NCBI GenBank assembly: GCA_025800245.1
Contig: JAOXSA010000130.1
Span: 1 to 55,016, forward strand
Source of the DNA: Amphritea sp.
Lineage (GTDB): Bacteria; Pseudomonadota; Gammaproteobacteria; Pseudomonadales; Balneatricaceae
Direction of reading: 5' to 3'
Length of the DNA: 55,016 nucleotides
A program made the translations under genes and the position numbers. Positions 1 through 10,643 of this stretch are shown piece by piece; the stretch's first letter is position 1; each line of letters opens with the position of its first letter. The notes beneath the pieces are model-generated. The model searched no databases. It was not told where the DNA came from and saw only the letters and a list, made by a program, of their open reading frames with translations.

Positions 1-1634
<1,634 letters not shown>

Positions 1635-3617
1635 ATGCAGTTAAAGGTATCTCATAAAATTGCGCTGGGATTTGCATTCCTAGTGCTTTCAATTCTGCTG
1701 GTTGGTGGCGGTGGTCTGTGGGGTACGGGCACCATCAGTAAAGGTCTGAACCAGGTAACCAGTCAGTCGTTACCCACGGTTTCTGGCAGTCTTAAGCAGA
1801 TGATTACGCTGCAGCAGGCCAATCTGGCACTGCTGACTGTACTGTCTGACGATAAGGACAAGACACTGCGGGAAGAACAGAAAGCCCGGTTTCAACAGCA
1901 GATCGAGGCATTCCAGAGCCGGATTGCCGAACTGGATACCCAGTATGAGTTGAGTGAAGAGCAGCATCAGCAGCTCAGAATTGCCAGCGAAACAGAGGGG
2001 CGCTTTACCCAGGCGGCAACTGAGGCGATGCAGTCCCATGAGCAGCGCCTGATGTTATCTGAGCGCGTACGTCAGAAAGAGAGTAGTTTTCAGCGCAAAA
2101 CCGATACCCTGAATACCTGGGGCCAGAAATATATCAATCAGAATGTGATCAGTGAGCGACTGGTGCGTGTCCGGGCATTCCTGCGGGCTGCGAATGCTCA
2201 TCGTACGCAGCTGATTAACTTCCGTCAGCACCGTGATATGGGTCGTTTCGACAAGGAGCTCAAAGGCAGTGAGGGCGAGCTGAAGAAAACCTTTGAAGCT
2301 CTCGCCGCGATTGACTCCAAAGCGAAACGTATTGGTCGACTTGTCGATGATGTACTGGTCGATCTGTATGGTGATAAGGGTATGGTCGCCCTGTACCGTG
2401 ATATGGACAAAACCGATAAAGCGCTGGCTCGTCAGCTGGACAGTACTGCAGCTCTGCAGGCAGAGGCTCAGAGCGTTGTAGATGCCTTTATCGAAGCGTC
2501 GATGCTGCAGGCAGCCAACCGTAAGAGTGATGCTGATCAGAGTTCACAGATTACCGAGACAATGATTATTGGCCTGCTGGCAGGCAATGTGGTGCTGGCT
2601 GTACTGATCGCGTTACTGACCGTACGGAGTATCCATCAGCCGCTGTCGCGCACGGTGAAAAGTCTCACTCGCATGGCAGAAGGGGATATGCGTATCACCT
2701 TTGATGACAGCCGCAAGGATGAGTTTGGTGATCTGGGGCGTGCTCTCAATGAAGTGGTGGCCAATCTGCACGATATTCTCGAGGAGATTGCCTCGGGCTC
2801 AGAGCGTCTGAGCAATGTAGCAGAGAGTAATGCTGTAACCAGCCAGCATACTAACCGGGCGATGACCCAGCAGAGTGAGCAACTCACCATAACCGCATCG
2901 GCTTCAGAAGAGATGGAACTGATGGTGCGTGAAGTCAGCCAGTTTGCCAGCACCACGCTGCAGGCCGTACAGGATTGCGAAAAGCTGGGAGTGGATGCTG
3001 ACCAGCAGGTACAGAACACGGTGACCAGTATCCGGCAGCAGGCGGATGAGATCTCTGAAGCAGTAAAACTCAGCGATAACCTCAACCACTACAGTAACCA
3101 GATCGGTTCGATTCTGGATACCATCGGTGATATCGCACAACAGACTAACCTGTTGGCACTGAATGCGGCTATTGAGGCGGCCCGTGCCGGAGAGCAGGGA
3201 CGGGGCTTTGCTGTAGTTGCAGATGAAGTCCGTGGTCTGGCGACCCGTACCCAGAACTCCACCCAGGAGATTCAGGAGATGGTCGAGAATATGCAGGGCA
3301 GTATTGCCGGAGTAGTACGGGTGATGCAGCAGAGTGTCGATAAGACCGAGGCCTGTGTCGATTATGCTCATAGCTCTCAGGAAGCGCTGGTGCATATGCA
3401 GGATGCGATCGCTAATATCCGTAGTATGAGCACTCAGATTACCGAAGCTACCAGTCAGCAGAATCAGGCAGTGGAAGAGATGGCTCGTACGCTGGAGCAG
3501 ATTAACAGTGCTGCCAGTGAGACGGCTCAGGGGGCAGAAAAGGTTTCTACCCACAGTAATGACCTGCTGGATATTTCTACCCAGCAGAAAGAGCTGATCG
3601 GACGCTTTACCGTATAA
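1635..3617 (+). CDS. Methyl-accepting chemotaxis protein
   Basis: Transmembrane chemoreceptor of 660 residues that would feed a CheA/CheW array. A hydrophobic segment at about residues 9-29 and another at about 309-331 bracket a ~280-residue, mostly helical periplasmic ligand domain. HAMP follows (about 331-384), then a long coiled-coil signalling domain whose hairpin tip is conserved ([20 protein letters not shown], near residue 503) and ends in [15 protein letters not shown]. No C-terminal CheR-tethering pentapeptide is present. ACGGAG lies 9 bases before the ATG. The gene is monocistronic, divergent from thiC. Its ligand cannot be inferred from sequence. Confidence 0.93.
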   Translation: MQLKVSHKIALGFAFLVLSILLVGGGGLWGTGTISKGLNQVTSQSLPTVSGSLKQMITLQQANLALLTVLSDDKDKTLREEQKARFQQQIEAFQSRIAELDTQYELSEEQHQQLRIASETEGRFTQAATEAMQSHEQRLMLSERVRQKESSFQRKTDTLNTWGQKYINQNVISERLVRVRAFLRAANAHRTQLINFRQHRDMGRFDKELKGSEGELKKTFEALAAIDSKAKRIGRLVDDVLVDLYGDKGMVALYRDMDKTDKALARQLDSTAALQAEAQSVVDAFIEASMLQAANRKSDADQSSQITETMIIGLLAGNVVLAVLIALLTVRSIHQPLSRTVKSLTRMAEGDMRITFDDSRKDEFGDLGRALNEVVANLHDILEEIASGSERLSNVAESNAVTSQHTNRAMTQQSEQLTITASASEEMELMVREVSQFASTTLQAVQDCEKLGVDADQQVQNTVTSIRQQADEISEAVKLSDNLNHYSNQIGSILDTIGDIAQQTNLLALNAAIEAARAGEQGRGFAVVADEVRGLATRTQNSTQEIQEMVENMQGSIAGVVRVMQQSVDKTEACVDYAHSSQEALVHMQDAIANIRSMSTQITEATSQQNQAVEEMARTLEQINSAASETAQGAEKVSTHSNDLLDISTQQKELIGRFTV

Positions 3618-3630
3618 GATGTTGGTACCA

Positions 3631-3651
3631 GAGGCAGGTGCTTCCTGCCTC
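3631..3651 (+). terminator. Hairpin after the chemoreceptor gene
   Basis: GAGGCAGG (3631-3638), a 5-base loop, then CCTGCCTC (3644-3651) starting 13 bases past the stop codon. The 8-bp stem is perfect but no U-tract follows directly, so it may be an inefficient terminator or an mRNA 3'-end stabiliser. Confidence 0.5.
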
Positions 3652-3750
3652 TACCCGTTGCCACCGTTTTATTCCTATACTGGATGCCTGACATTTACTG
3701 TTTGTTTAACTGTATGTTTTTATTAGGGTATCTAAGCTGGAGTAAAACTC

Positions 3751-4782
3751 ATGGCCACTAAAGATTCAGGCCTTTCATTCAATCAGTCGGCGCTGAAAGA
3801 GTGGTTTTCCATTCATATGCCGGGGCTGATGCTCTGTTTTGTTGTCGGTATGGCCGCGAAATTTGTGTCTGAACACTATGGTGGGCCGACCATTCTGTAT
3901 GCCTTGCTGATGGGCATGTCACTCAATTATTTGTCGGAAGAGGGACGGTGCGCGCCGGGTATTCAGTTCGCCGCTAAATCCATACTGCGTTTCGGTATCG
4001 CTTTACTGGGAGCCCGGATTACCTTTGAGCAACTGCTTGGTCTGGGGGTTACCCCGATCGCCATTGTTGTTGTCGGAGTACCGGCAACCATTCTGTTCGG
4101 TGTGGCCTGTGGTCGCTGGTTAGGGCTGGGTAAGAATCAGAGTATTCTATCCGGAGCCTCTGTGGGAATCTGCGGCGCGTCCGCTGCGTTGGCGGTATCG
4201 GCGGTCCTGCCTCAGGATAAAGATTCTGAGCGTAATCTGATTTTCACCGTGATCGGGGTAACGGCTCTGAGTACGGTGGCGATGATCGCTTATCCGCTGG
4301 TGGTAACAGGCCTTAACCTGACTGAAGCTGAGAGTGGCATTTTCCTCGGTGCCACGATTCATGATGTGGCTCAGGTGGTGGGTGCCGGTTATATGATGTC
4401 TGATGATGTCGGTGACGTGGCGACGTTCACCAAGCTGCTGAGGGTGGCAGCACTGGTACCTGTGGTCGTGGTTATCTCTCTGCTGGTGGCCCGGAAAGGA
4501 GCCGCGAAAACCGAAGGAAAGTCTAAGCTACCCCTGCCGGGCTTCCTGATTGCATTTGTGGTGATCGTGGCGATTAACAGTACCGGTTATGTGCCACAGC
4601 TGGTTCTGGAAGGGATGACAGAATTGTCCCGTTGGTGTCTGATTATTGCGATGGTCGGGCTGGGCATGAAAGCTTCCTTTAAGGAGCTCTCACAGATGGG
4701 TTGGCAACCGATTGCGCTGATGGTCGCTGAAACTGTCTTCCTGGCTGCGCTGGTGGCGATCTGGTTGTTTGCTGTGAGATAG
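3751..4782 (+). CDS. YeiH/YadS-family putative sulfate exporter (UPF0324)
   Basis: Polytopic inner-membrane protein of 343 residues, matching the putative sulfate exporter family (Cons_hypoth698, YeiH-like). Visible family features are the N-terminal helix (LMLCFVVGMAAKFVSEHYGG), the LRFGIALLGARIT block, LSGASVGICGASAALAVSAV and the GATIHDVAQVVGAGY motif. About ten membrane segments can be drawn. GGAG lies 11 bases before the ATG. The substrate is only inferred from family annotation; a LysR-type regulator that often accompanies YeiH is absent here. A strong terminator follows within 20 bases. Confidence 0.9.
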   Translation: MATKDSGLSFNQSALKEWFSIHMPGLMLCFVVGMAAKFVSEHYGGPTILYALLMGMSLNYLSEEGRCAPGIQFAAKSILRFGIALLGARITFEQLLGLGVTPIAIVVVGVPATILFGVACGRWLGLGKNQSILSGASVGICGASAALAVSAVLPQDKDSERNLIFTVIGVTALSTVAMIAYPLVVTGLNLTEAESGIFLGATIHDVAQVVGAGYMMSDDVGDVATFTKLLRVAALVPVVVVISLLVARKGAAKTEGKSKLPLPGFLIAFVVIVAINSTGYVPQLVLEGMTELSRWCLIIAMVGLGMKASFKELSQMGWQPIALMVAETVFLAALVAIWLFAVR

Positions 4783-4800
4783 AATGAGAAACCGGATATA

Positions 4801-4824
4801 AAAAAGGGGCTACGGCCCCTTTTT
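4801..4824 (+). terminator. Bidirectional rho-independent terminator
   Basis: AAAAAGGGGC (4801-4810), loop TACG, GCCCCTTTTT (4815-4824). This perfect 10-bp stem has A- and T-runs on both sides, so it should act on both strands. It closes the YeiH-type gene and isolates it from the mobile element to its right. Confidence 0.93.
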
Positions 4825-4840
4825 AGTTGTCAGCCTAAAA

Positions 4841-4859
4841 CCACCTCCTATGGAGGTGG
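4841..4859 (+). repeat. Left-end subterminal hairpin of the IS200-type element
   Basis: CCACCTCC, loop TAT, GGAGGTGG. It is the counterpart of the right-end hairpin: the stems differ only at two compensating positions, so pairing is preserved, as expected for a TnpA recognition structure. Confidence 0.88.
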
Positions 4860-4945
4860 TGATCGTTTACTCGAGGCTATGCCTGAAGAGTGCTCATGCT
4901 AAATACAACGTTCGTTTTTTGCCGAAATCGAATGGAGTAAATAGC

Positions 4946-5389
4946 ATGAGTAGATATGAATCCGCATCACACGTTTTCTATCGTTGCCAGTATCACATTG
5001 TCTGGACGCCTAAGTACAGGTACAGGATTCTCAAAGGCAAAGTAGGAAAAGAGGTTTATCGCAGTATTTATGTGTACTGCAATATGAAGAAGTGCAGAGT
5101 AATAGAGTTGAACGTCCAGATAGATCATGTGCATTTAGTGGTGAGAACTCCACCAAGTGTGAGTGTCTCAGAGCTAATGGGTGTATTGAAAGGGCGGACA
5201 GCAATAAGGTTGTTTAATAAGTTTCCCTATTTGAGAAAGAAAAAGCTCTGGGGAAATCGCTTTTGGCAGCGAGGATACTTCGTAGATTCAGTAGGGGCGA
5301 ATGAAGAGATTATAAGAAGATATGTTCGTTATCAGGAAAAATCAGCTTACGAAGAAGAGCAGCGCCAAATTCAGTTAGAAATAAATTAA
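4946..5389 (+). CDS. tnpA: IS200/IS605-family Y1 transposase TnpA
   Basis: HUH single-strand transposase of 147 residues, the normal length for the family. The HUH metal-binding pair is in DHVHLVV (about residues 64-70) and the likely catalytic tyrosine is in the helix RRYVRYQEKSA near the C-terminus; FWQRGYFVDSVG precedes it. The start chosen is the ATG at 4946, preceded by GGAG at the right spacing; the frame is open upstream to about 4850 but that part overlaps the left-end structures and has no family similarity. The gene appears intact, so the element may still be mobile. Confidence 0.93.
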   Translation: MSRYESASHVFYRCQYHIVWTPKYRYRILKGKVGKEVYRSIYVYCNMKKCRVIELNVQIDHVHLVVRTPPSVSVSELMGVLKGRTAIRLFNKFPYLRKKKLWGNRFWQRGYFVDSVGANEEIIRRYVRYQEKSAYEEEQRQIQLEIN

Positions 5390-5397
5390 GAAGTAAC

Positions 5398-5414
5398 GCC
5401 CCCTTATAGGGGGC
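5398..5414 (+). terminator. GC-rich hairpin after tnpA
   Basis: GCCCCC (5398-5403), loop TTATA, GGGGGC (5409-5414), 8 bases after the tnpA stop. No U-run follows. It may limit transcription out of the element or be part of the right-end structure. Confidence 0.5.
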
Positions 5415-5425
5415 ATAAAGCAAAG

Positions 5426-5444
5426 CCACCTTCTATGAAGGTGG
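5426..5444 (+). repeat. Right-end subterminal hairpin of the IS200-type element
   Basis: CCACCTTC, loop TAT, GAAGGTGG, followed by ATTTTTATT. The loop is the same as in the left hairpin. The hairpin plus T-run could also serve as a terminator reading toward gdhB. Confidence 0.88.
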
Positions 5445-5485
5445 ATTTTTATTCACCGTGACTACAGGTAAAAAATAAACCCACC

Positions 5486-8400
5486 ATGTCTGAACGACTG
5501 TGCGACAACAGCGCGCTGCTGTCCCCCCTGACCGATCTGCTTCATCAACGTCTGCCTGGCGAACTGGCTTCCCGGGTCGATCAATTTGCCCAGCACTACT
5601 ATCTGACGGCAACCCCGGAGGAGCTGAGCGAGCGCTCACTGGATAATCTCTATGGCGCCACACTGTCCTGCTGGCAGTTCCTGCAGGAGTTCAACGGTAG
5701 TGAGCCGAAAGTGCGTCTGTATAACCCGGATCTTGAGCAGCATGGCTGGCGGGCACAGCATACGGTGATTGAGATCATCCAGCGGGATATGCCGTTTCTG
5801 GTGGACTCGGTACGGATGGCACTGAACCGGCACGGCCTGGTGATTCATACCATTCACAACGCCATTCTTTATACCGGGCGTGACGGTGAGCGGCTGCAGT
5901 CATTGCTGAATGACAGTGAGGACAGCGCTGAGTCGGTGATCTATCTTGAAGTGGATCGCACCACTGATGACAATGAACTGAAACAATTGCAGAGCAGTCT
6001 GCTGGAAGTGCTGCGTCATGTTAACGCGGCAGTAGCTGATTACCCGGCGATGCAGGCCCGGGCAGAACAGCTGATCGATGGACTTCAGGGCGATGATGTC
6101 GAAGAGATGCAGGCGTTTCTGCGCTGGCTGCAGGATGATCGCTTCACTTTCCTGGGCTACGACGAGATCCGTATTGAGGATGGTCAGGTAACGCCGGTTG
6201 CTGGCAGCGAACTGGGTATCTTCACACTGGAGCAACCACAGCAGGACAGCAGCGCATTAACGGAGTTGCGTGACGCTGAGCGGGAGTTTCTGCTGGAACC
6301 ATCGGCACTGATGTTTGCCAAGGATGCCCGTTCTTCGCTGGTGCATCGTCCGGCCTATATCGACCGCATTGTCATCAAACAGTTTGATCAGGACGGTCAG
6401 GTGATCGGTAAGTGCCGTTTCCATGGTCTGTATACCTCAGCTGTGTATTCTGATCCGATGAACAGCATTCCGATGGTGCGCAATAAAGCCCGGGCAGTGC
6501 TGGAGAAGATCGGTTTTAATCCGCGTAGTCATAACGGCCGGCAGTTGTTGCAGATTATGAATGATCTGCCCCGTGAAGAGCTGTTGCTGGCTACTGAAGC
6601 GCAGCTGCTGGAGATCGTGCTGGGTATTTTCAGCCTGAATGAGCGCCGCAAAGCCCGGTTGCTGATGCGGGCTGATCGCTGCAATCAGTTCATGACTTTC
6701 CTCTACTATGTACCGCGGGATATCTTTAATACTGAGATCCGTATGCAGGTGCAGGAGTTGCTGGTGAAAGCCACTGGCGCGCTGGAGTCGGAATTTACCA
6801 CCACCTTCTCTGAATCGGTGCTGGCACGGGTGCAGTACACTCTGCGTATCGATCCGGATAACCCGCCGCAGCTGGATCTGCCAAGACTGGAAGAGGAAGT
6901 GGCCAGCATCTCCCGTGACTGGAGTGATGATCTGCACCGGGCGCTGATGGATGCCTGCGGTGAAGAGCAGGGCAACCGCCTGCTGAATCGCTACCGTTAC
7001 GGTTTCAGCAGCGCTTACCGGGAGCATTTCAGCCCGGCCAGTGCCGTCTATGATCTGCAGCGTCTGGAAGCCCTGAACGACAGTAACCCGATTACCATGA
7101 GCTTCTACCGGGTGCTGGAACAGCGTTCTGAACTGCTGCGCTTCAAACTGTTTACTGCTGATCAGCCACTGATCCTTTCCGACGTTATTCCGGTACTGGA
7201 AAACTTAGGCATGCAGGTGGTGGGTGAGCACCCATATGCGATTCGTGCCAACGATGGAAAGCAGTACTGGATGCATGACTTTACCCTGATCTATCAGGGC
7301 TCTGAGCCGGTCGTGCTGGAGCAGGTACAGGAAGTCTTCCAGCAGGCATTTGGCAACATCTGGAACGGCCGTGCCGAAAATGATGAATTTAACCAGCTGG
7401 TGATCGGGGCGAATCTGAACTGGCGTGAAGTGGCGATGCTGCGTGCTTACGCCCGCTATTGTCAGCAGATCCGTTTCGGCTTCTCCCAGCGCTATATTGC
7501 CAGCACGCTTTTCAACCATATTCATGTCACCAAGCTGCTGGTGGCGTTGTTCCGGGCCCGCTTTGAACCTCAGCGTCAGGGCCGTGACAAGTTGGCTGAA
7601 CGACTGGAATCCAGCATTATCGATGCCCTGGATAAAGTCGCTAACCTGAATGAAGATAAGGTGCTGCGTCGCTTCCTCGAGCTGATCAAAGCAACGCTGC
7701 GTACCAGCTTCTTCCAGCAGGATGAGCAGGGCGAACTGAAAGATTTCTTCGCCTTTAAACTGAGCCCACGGGCGATCAGCGATATCCCGCTGCCACGCCC
7801 GATGTTCGAAGTGTTTGTCTACTCGGCGCGGGTTGAGGGTGTACACCTGCGTGGTGGTAAGGTGGCACGGGGTGGTCTGCGTTGGTCCGACCGCCTGGAA
7901 GATTACCGTACCGAAGTACTGGGTCTGGTGAAGGCGCAGCAGGTGAAGAACTCGGTGATCGTACCGGTCGGTGCCAAAGGTGGCTTTGTTGCCAAGCAGC
8001 TGCCCACCAGCGGTGACCGGGAAGCCTGGCTCAATGAAGGTATCGCCAGCTATAAGATCTTTATCAGTGCGCTGCTGGATATCACCGATAATCTGGTGTC
8101 TGGTGCGGTGGTACCGCCGCAGGATGTGGTGCGCCACGATGAAGACGATCCTTATTTCGTGGTGGCGGCCGATAAGGGCACCGCGACCTTCTCCGATATT
8201 GCTAACGAGATCGCGGAAAGCCGTGGCTTCTGGCTGGGTGATGCATTTGCTTCAGGCGGCTCACAGGGCTACGACCATAAAGGCATGGGTATTACCGCCA
8301 AAGGCGCCTGGGAGTCGGTGAAGTTGCACTTCCGTGAGCTGGGACTGGATACTCAGTCTGAGGCGTTCTCTGTGATCGGCATCGGTGATATGGCCGGTGA

Positions 8401-10273
8401 TGTATTCGGCAACGGCATGCTGCTGTCTGAGCACATTCAACTGTGCGCCGCGTTTAACCACATGCATATCTTTATCGACCCGAATCCGGATACCGCGATC
8501 AGCTTTGCTGAGCGTCAGCGGATGTTCGCATTGCCACGTTCAACCTGGGAAGACTACAACGCTGAGCTGATCTCAGCCGGTGGCGGGGTGTTCTCACGCG
8601 CTGCTAAGTGGATCGATCTGACCCCGGAAATGCAGCAGCGTTTCGGCATTACGGCCGAACGCCTGTCACCGACCGATCTGATTAATGCGCTGCTGAAAGC
8701 GCCAGTGGATCTGATTTGGAACGGTGGTATCGGTACTTATGTTAAAGCCAGCCATGAAAGCCATGCTGAAGTCGGCGATAAAGCCAACGACGTGCTGCGG
8801 GTTAACGGTAACGAGCTGCGCTGCCGTGTACTGGGCGAGGGCGGTAACCTGGGCTTCACCCAGCAGGGGCGGATGGAGTTCTGCGCTAATGGCGGTAAGT
8901 CCAACACTGACTTTATCGATAACGCCGGCGGAGTGGATTGCTCCGACCACGAAGTAAATATCAAGATTCTGCTCAATGAGATCGTGGCTAACGGTGATCT
9001 GACAATCAAGCAGCGTAACGCGCTGCTGCGGGAGATGACCGACGAAGTCAGCGAGCTGGTACTGCAGAACAACTACGAGCAGGCCCAGGCGATCAGTATC
9101 GCCCACCACCATGCCCGTCGTTCTATGGATGAGTACATTCGTCTGATTCAGCGTCTGGAGCAAGAAGGCAAGCTGGACCGGGCGCTGGAGTTTATTCCGG
9201 CTGATGAAGAGCTGCTGGCGCGTAAGCAGAGCGGTGCAGGTCTGACCCGTCCGGAACTGTCGGTGCTGATCTCCTACATCAAGGCGGAGCTGAAAGAAGC
9301 GCTGAATGATGCCCGGGTGACCGAGGATGACTATCTGAACCAGGAAGTCATGATGGCGTTCCCGCAACGTCTCACCGGAGAGTACCCAGAGCAGATCAGC
9401 AGCCACCGTCTGCAGCGTGAAATCATCGCCACTCAGCTGGCCAACGGCATGATTAATACCATGGGTATTACCTTTGCCGAGCGTATCAGCCAGATTGCCG
9501 GAGTAGAGTTTGCTGAAGTGGCCGGTGCTTATGTAATCGCCCGTGATGTATTCGGTATTCAGCAGCTGTGGCGTGATATTGAGGCACTGGATAATCAGGT
9601 ACCTGCAGAACTGCAGCAGCAGATGATGGGCGATCTGATCCGTATGGCGCGCCGGGCAACCTTCTGGTTCCTGCGCCAGCAGCGCAGCGGTCTGGATGTC
9701 GGTGGCACCATTGGTCGTTTCGGTCCGGCAGTGGCCGAGCTGAGTGCACAGTTTGATAGCCTGCTGGCGGGTGAACCGAAGCAACGCTGGCAGCATAAGC
9801 ACGATGAGCTGACAGAGGCTGGCGTACCAACTGCACTGGCAGCGGTGATTGCCGGTGCTGACAGCCTGTACAGCCTGCTAAGCGTTATTCATGCGACCGA
9901 GCAGAGTGGCCAGCCACTGCAGACAGTGGCCCGGATCCACTTCGGCCTGGGTGACCGACTGCAACTGCAGTGGTTCGACCATCAGGTGAAAGAACTCGAG
10001 ACTCAGAATCACTGGGAATCGATGGCCCGTGACGGTTTCCGTGAAGATCTCACCAACCACCAGCAGGCGATCACTATCAGCGTACTGAATGGTGTCGCTG
10101 AGGATACCGAAGTTGCGGATGAGGCATTGGTGGAGCAGTGGTTTGGCAACAACCAGCGCTTGCTGGCCCGTTGGCAGCGGCTGCTACAGGAGATCCGTAA
10201 CAGTGCGCAGCAGGATTTCGCCATCTTTACTGTGGCGATCCGTGAGTTGCTGGAGCTGGCGCAGGCCAAGTAA
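5486..10273 (+). CDS. gdhB: NAD-specific glutamate dehydrogenase, 180-kDa class
   Basis: Catabolic glutamate dehydrogenase (glutamate to 2-oxoglutarate and ammonia, NAD+ dependent) of 1595 residues, full length for the L_180 class. The N-terminal ~700 residues contain the ACT-like regulatory modules. The catalytic core has RGGLRWSDRLEDYRTEVLGL and the lysine motif PVGAKGGFVAKQL (about residues 828-840), and the dinucleotide-binding stretch SVIGIGDMAGDVFGNGM (about 961-977). A long C-terminal helical domain follows. No clear Shine-Dalgarno sequence precedes the ATG, and the IS200-type element ends only ~30 bp upstream, so the native promoter region has probably been displaced or replaced. Confidence 0.97.
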   Translation: MSERLCDNSALLSPLTDLLHQRLPGELASRVDQFAQHYYLTATPEELSERSLDNLYGATLSCWQFLQEFNGSEPKVRLYNPDLEQHGWRAQHTVIEIIQRDMPFLVDSVRMALNRHGLVIHTIHNAILYTGRDGERLQSLLNDSEDSAESVIYLEVDRTTDDNELKQLQSSLLEVLRHVNAAVADYPAMQARAEQLIDGLQGDDVEEMQAFLRWLQDDRFTFLGYDEIRIEDGQVTPVAGSELGIFTLEQPQQDSSALTELRDAEREFLLEPSALMFAKDARSSLVHRPAYIDRIVIKQFDQDGQVIGKCRFHGLYTSAVYSDPMNSIPMVRNKARAVLEKIGFNPRSHNGRQLLQIMNDLPREELLLATEAQLLEIVLGIFSLNERRKARLLMRADRCNQFMTFLYYVPRDIFNTEIRMQVQELLVKATGALESEFTTTFSESVLARVQYTLRIDPDNPPQLDLPRLEEEVASISRDWSDDLHRALMDACGEEQGNRLLNRYRYGFSSAYREHFSPASAVYDLQRLEALNDSNPITMSFYRVLEQRSELLRFKLFTADQPLILSDVIPVLENLGMQVVGEHPYAIRANDGKQYWMHDFTLIYQGSEPVVLEQVQEVFQQAFGNIWNGRAENDEFNQLVIGANLNWREVAMLRAYARYCQQIRFGFSQRYIASTLFNHIHVTKLLVALFRARFEPQRQGRDKLAERLESSIIDALDKVANLNEDKVLRRFLELIKATLRTSFFQQDEQGELKDFFAFKLSPRAISDIPLPRPMFEVFVYSARVEGVHLRGGKVARGGLRWSDRLEDYRTEVLGLVKAQQVKNSVIVPVGAKGGFVAKQLPTSGDREAWLNEGIASYKIFISALLDITDNLVSGAVVPPQDVVRHDEDDPYFVVAADKGTATFSDIANEIAESRGFWLGDAFASGGSQGYDHKGMGITAKGAWESVKLHFRELGLDTQSEAFSVIGIGDMAGDVFGNGMLLSEHIQLCAAFNHMHIFIDPNPDTAISFAERQRMFALPRSTWEDYNAELISAGGGVFSRAAKWIDLTPEMQQRFGITAERLSPTDLINALLKAPVDLIWNGGIGTYVKASHESHAEVGDKANDVLRVNGNELRCRVLGEGGNLGFTQQGRMEFCANGGKSNTDFIDNAGGVDCSDHEVNIKILLNEIVANGDLTIKQRNALLREMTDEVSELVLQNNYEQAQAISIAHHHARRSMDEYIRLIQRLEQEGKLDRALEFIPADEELLARKQSGAGLTRPELSVLISYIKAELKEALNDARVTEDDYLNQEVMMAFPQRLTGEYPEQISSHRLQREIIATQLANGMINTMGITFAERISQIAGVEFAEVAGAYVIARDVFGIQQLWRDIEALDNQVPAELQQQMMGDLIRMARRATFWFLRQQRSGLDVGGTIGRFGPAVAELSAQFDSLLAGEPKQRWQHKHDELTEAGVPTALAAVIAGADSLYSLLSVIHATEQSGQPLQTVARIHFGLGDRLQLQWFDHQVKELETQNHWESMARDGFREDLTNHQQAITISVLNGVAEDTEVADEALVEQWFGNNQRLLARWQRLLQEIRNSAQQDFAIFTVAIRELLELAQAK

Positions 10274-10315
10274 AGCGGTTCAGCCTGACTTCAGTTGGGC
10301 TGCATAACAATAGCT

Positions 10316-10346
10316 GCTGCGGTGAGGGAAGGGCCTGAGCCGCAGC
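10316..10346 (+). terminator. Hairpin between gdhB and the small downstream gene
   Basis: GCTGCGG (10316-10322) pairs with CCGCAGC (10340-10346) around a 17-base loop. No U-tract follows. It could be a weak end of the gdhB transcript or leader structure for the 75-residue gene that starts 33 bases later. Confidence 0.35.
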
Positions 10347-10378
10347 CACCTAACAACGAAGCAAACAGATACAGAATC

Positions 10379-10606
10379 ATGACTTATATGAATGCATTCC
10401 GTCCGATTAAACCGATTCAGTGCGTCCTGAAAATCCGTGAAATTGCCGCGGACAGCTGGTGGGTTTACCGCCACGAAATCGGCCAGAACGGTATCCTGAA
10501 ACCGCTGTCGCGAGTGGTGTTTTTCAGTAATACCCGTGCTGCAGCGGAGCAGTGGATTGAAGCACAACGGCAGGATGCCAACGTTTATCTGTTGTCGGAT
10601 AACTGA
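10379..10606 (+). CDS. Small uncharacterised protein (75 residues)
   Basis: Soluble 75-residue protein beginning MTYMNAFRP and containing the phrase DSWWVYRHEIGQNG. I do not recognise a family. Aromatic and charged residues alternate as in a small alpha/beta fold (strands near residues 12-35, a helix AAAEQWIEAQ near 55-64). The start at 10379 is preferred over an upstream TTG because the upstream part is low-complexity and runs through a hairpin; a second ATG lies 9 bases later. There is no good ribosome site, so the start is uncertain. It follows gdhB by 105 bp on the same strand and may be co-transcribed. Confidence 0.6.
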   Translation: MTYMNAFRPIKPIQCVLKIREIAADSWWVYRHEIGQNGILKPLSRVVFFSNTRAAAEQWIEAQRQDANVYLLSDN

Positions 10607-10624
10607 TTTCAGAGACCGGCTTTA

Positions 10625-10643
10625 CAGCCTGTTTTACAGGCTG
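10625..10643. terminator. Hairpin between convergent genes
   Basis: CAGCCTG (10625-10631), loop TTTTA, CAGGCTG (10637-10643). It spans the last codons and the stop of the minus-strand receiver gene and lies just past the 75-residue plus-strand gene, so it may end either transcript. No U-tract is present on either side. Confidence 0.45.

Larger units (their letters stand above)
4831..5456 (+). mobile_element. IS200/IS605-family element, tnpA only
   Basis: A single Y1 transposase gene lies between two nearly identical subterminal hairpins (4841-4859 left, 5426-5444 right), the arrangement of IS200-type elements, which move as single strands and make no target duplication. No tnpB gene is present. 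Exact ends cannot be fixed because these elements lack terminal inverted repeats; the limits given are estimates. It lies between the yeiH terminator and gdhB, leaving only about 30 bp before the gdhB start. Base composition is clearly more AT-rich than the flanking genes. Confidence 0.85.

Noticed and set aside
4946-5389. RAYT (REP-associated transposase)
   Set aside because: Length and the nearly identical end hairpins fit an IS200-type element better; no dispersed REP copies seen here.
8666-9802. 378-codon open frame opposite gdhB
   Set aside because: Mirrors the codon pattern of gdhB on the other strand; lacks any family features.
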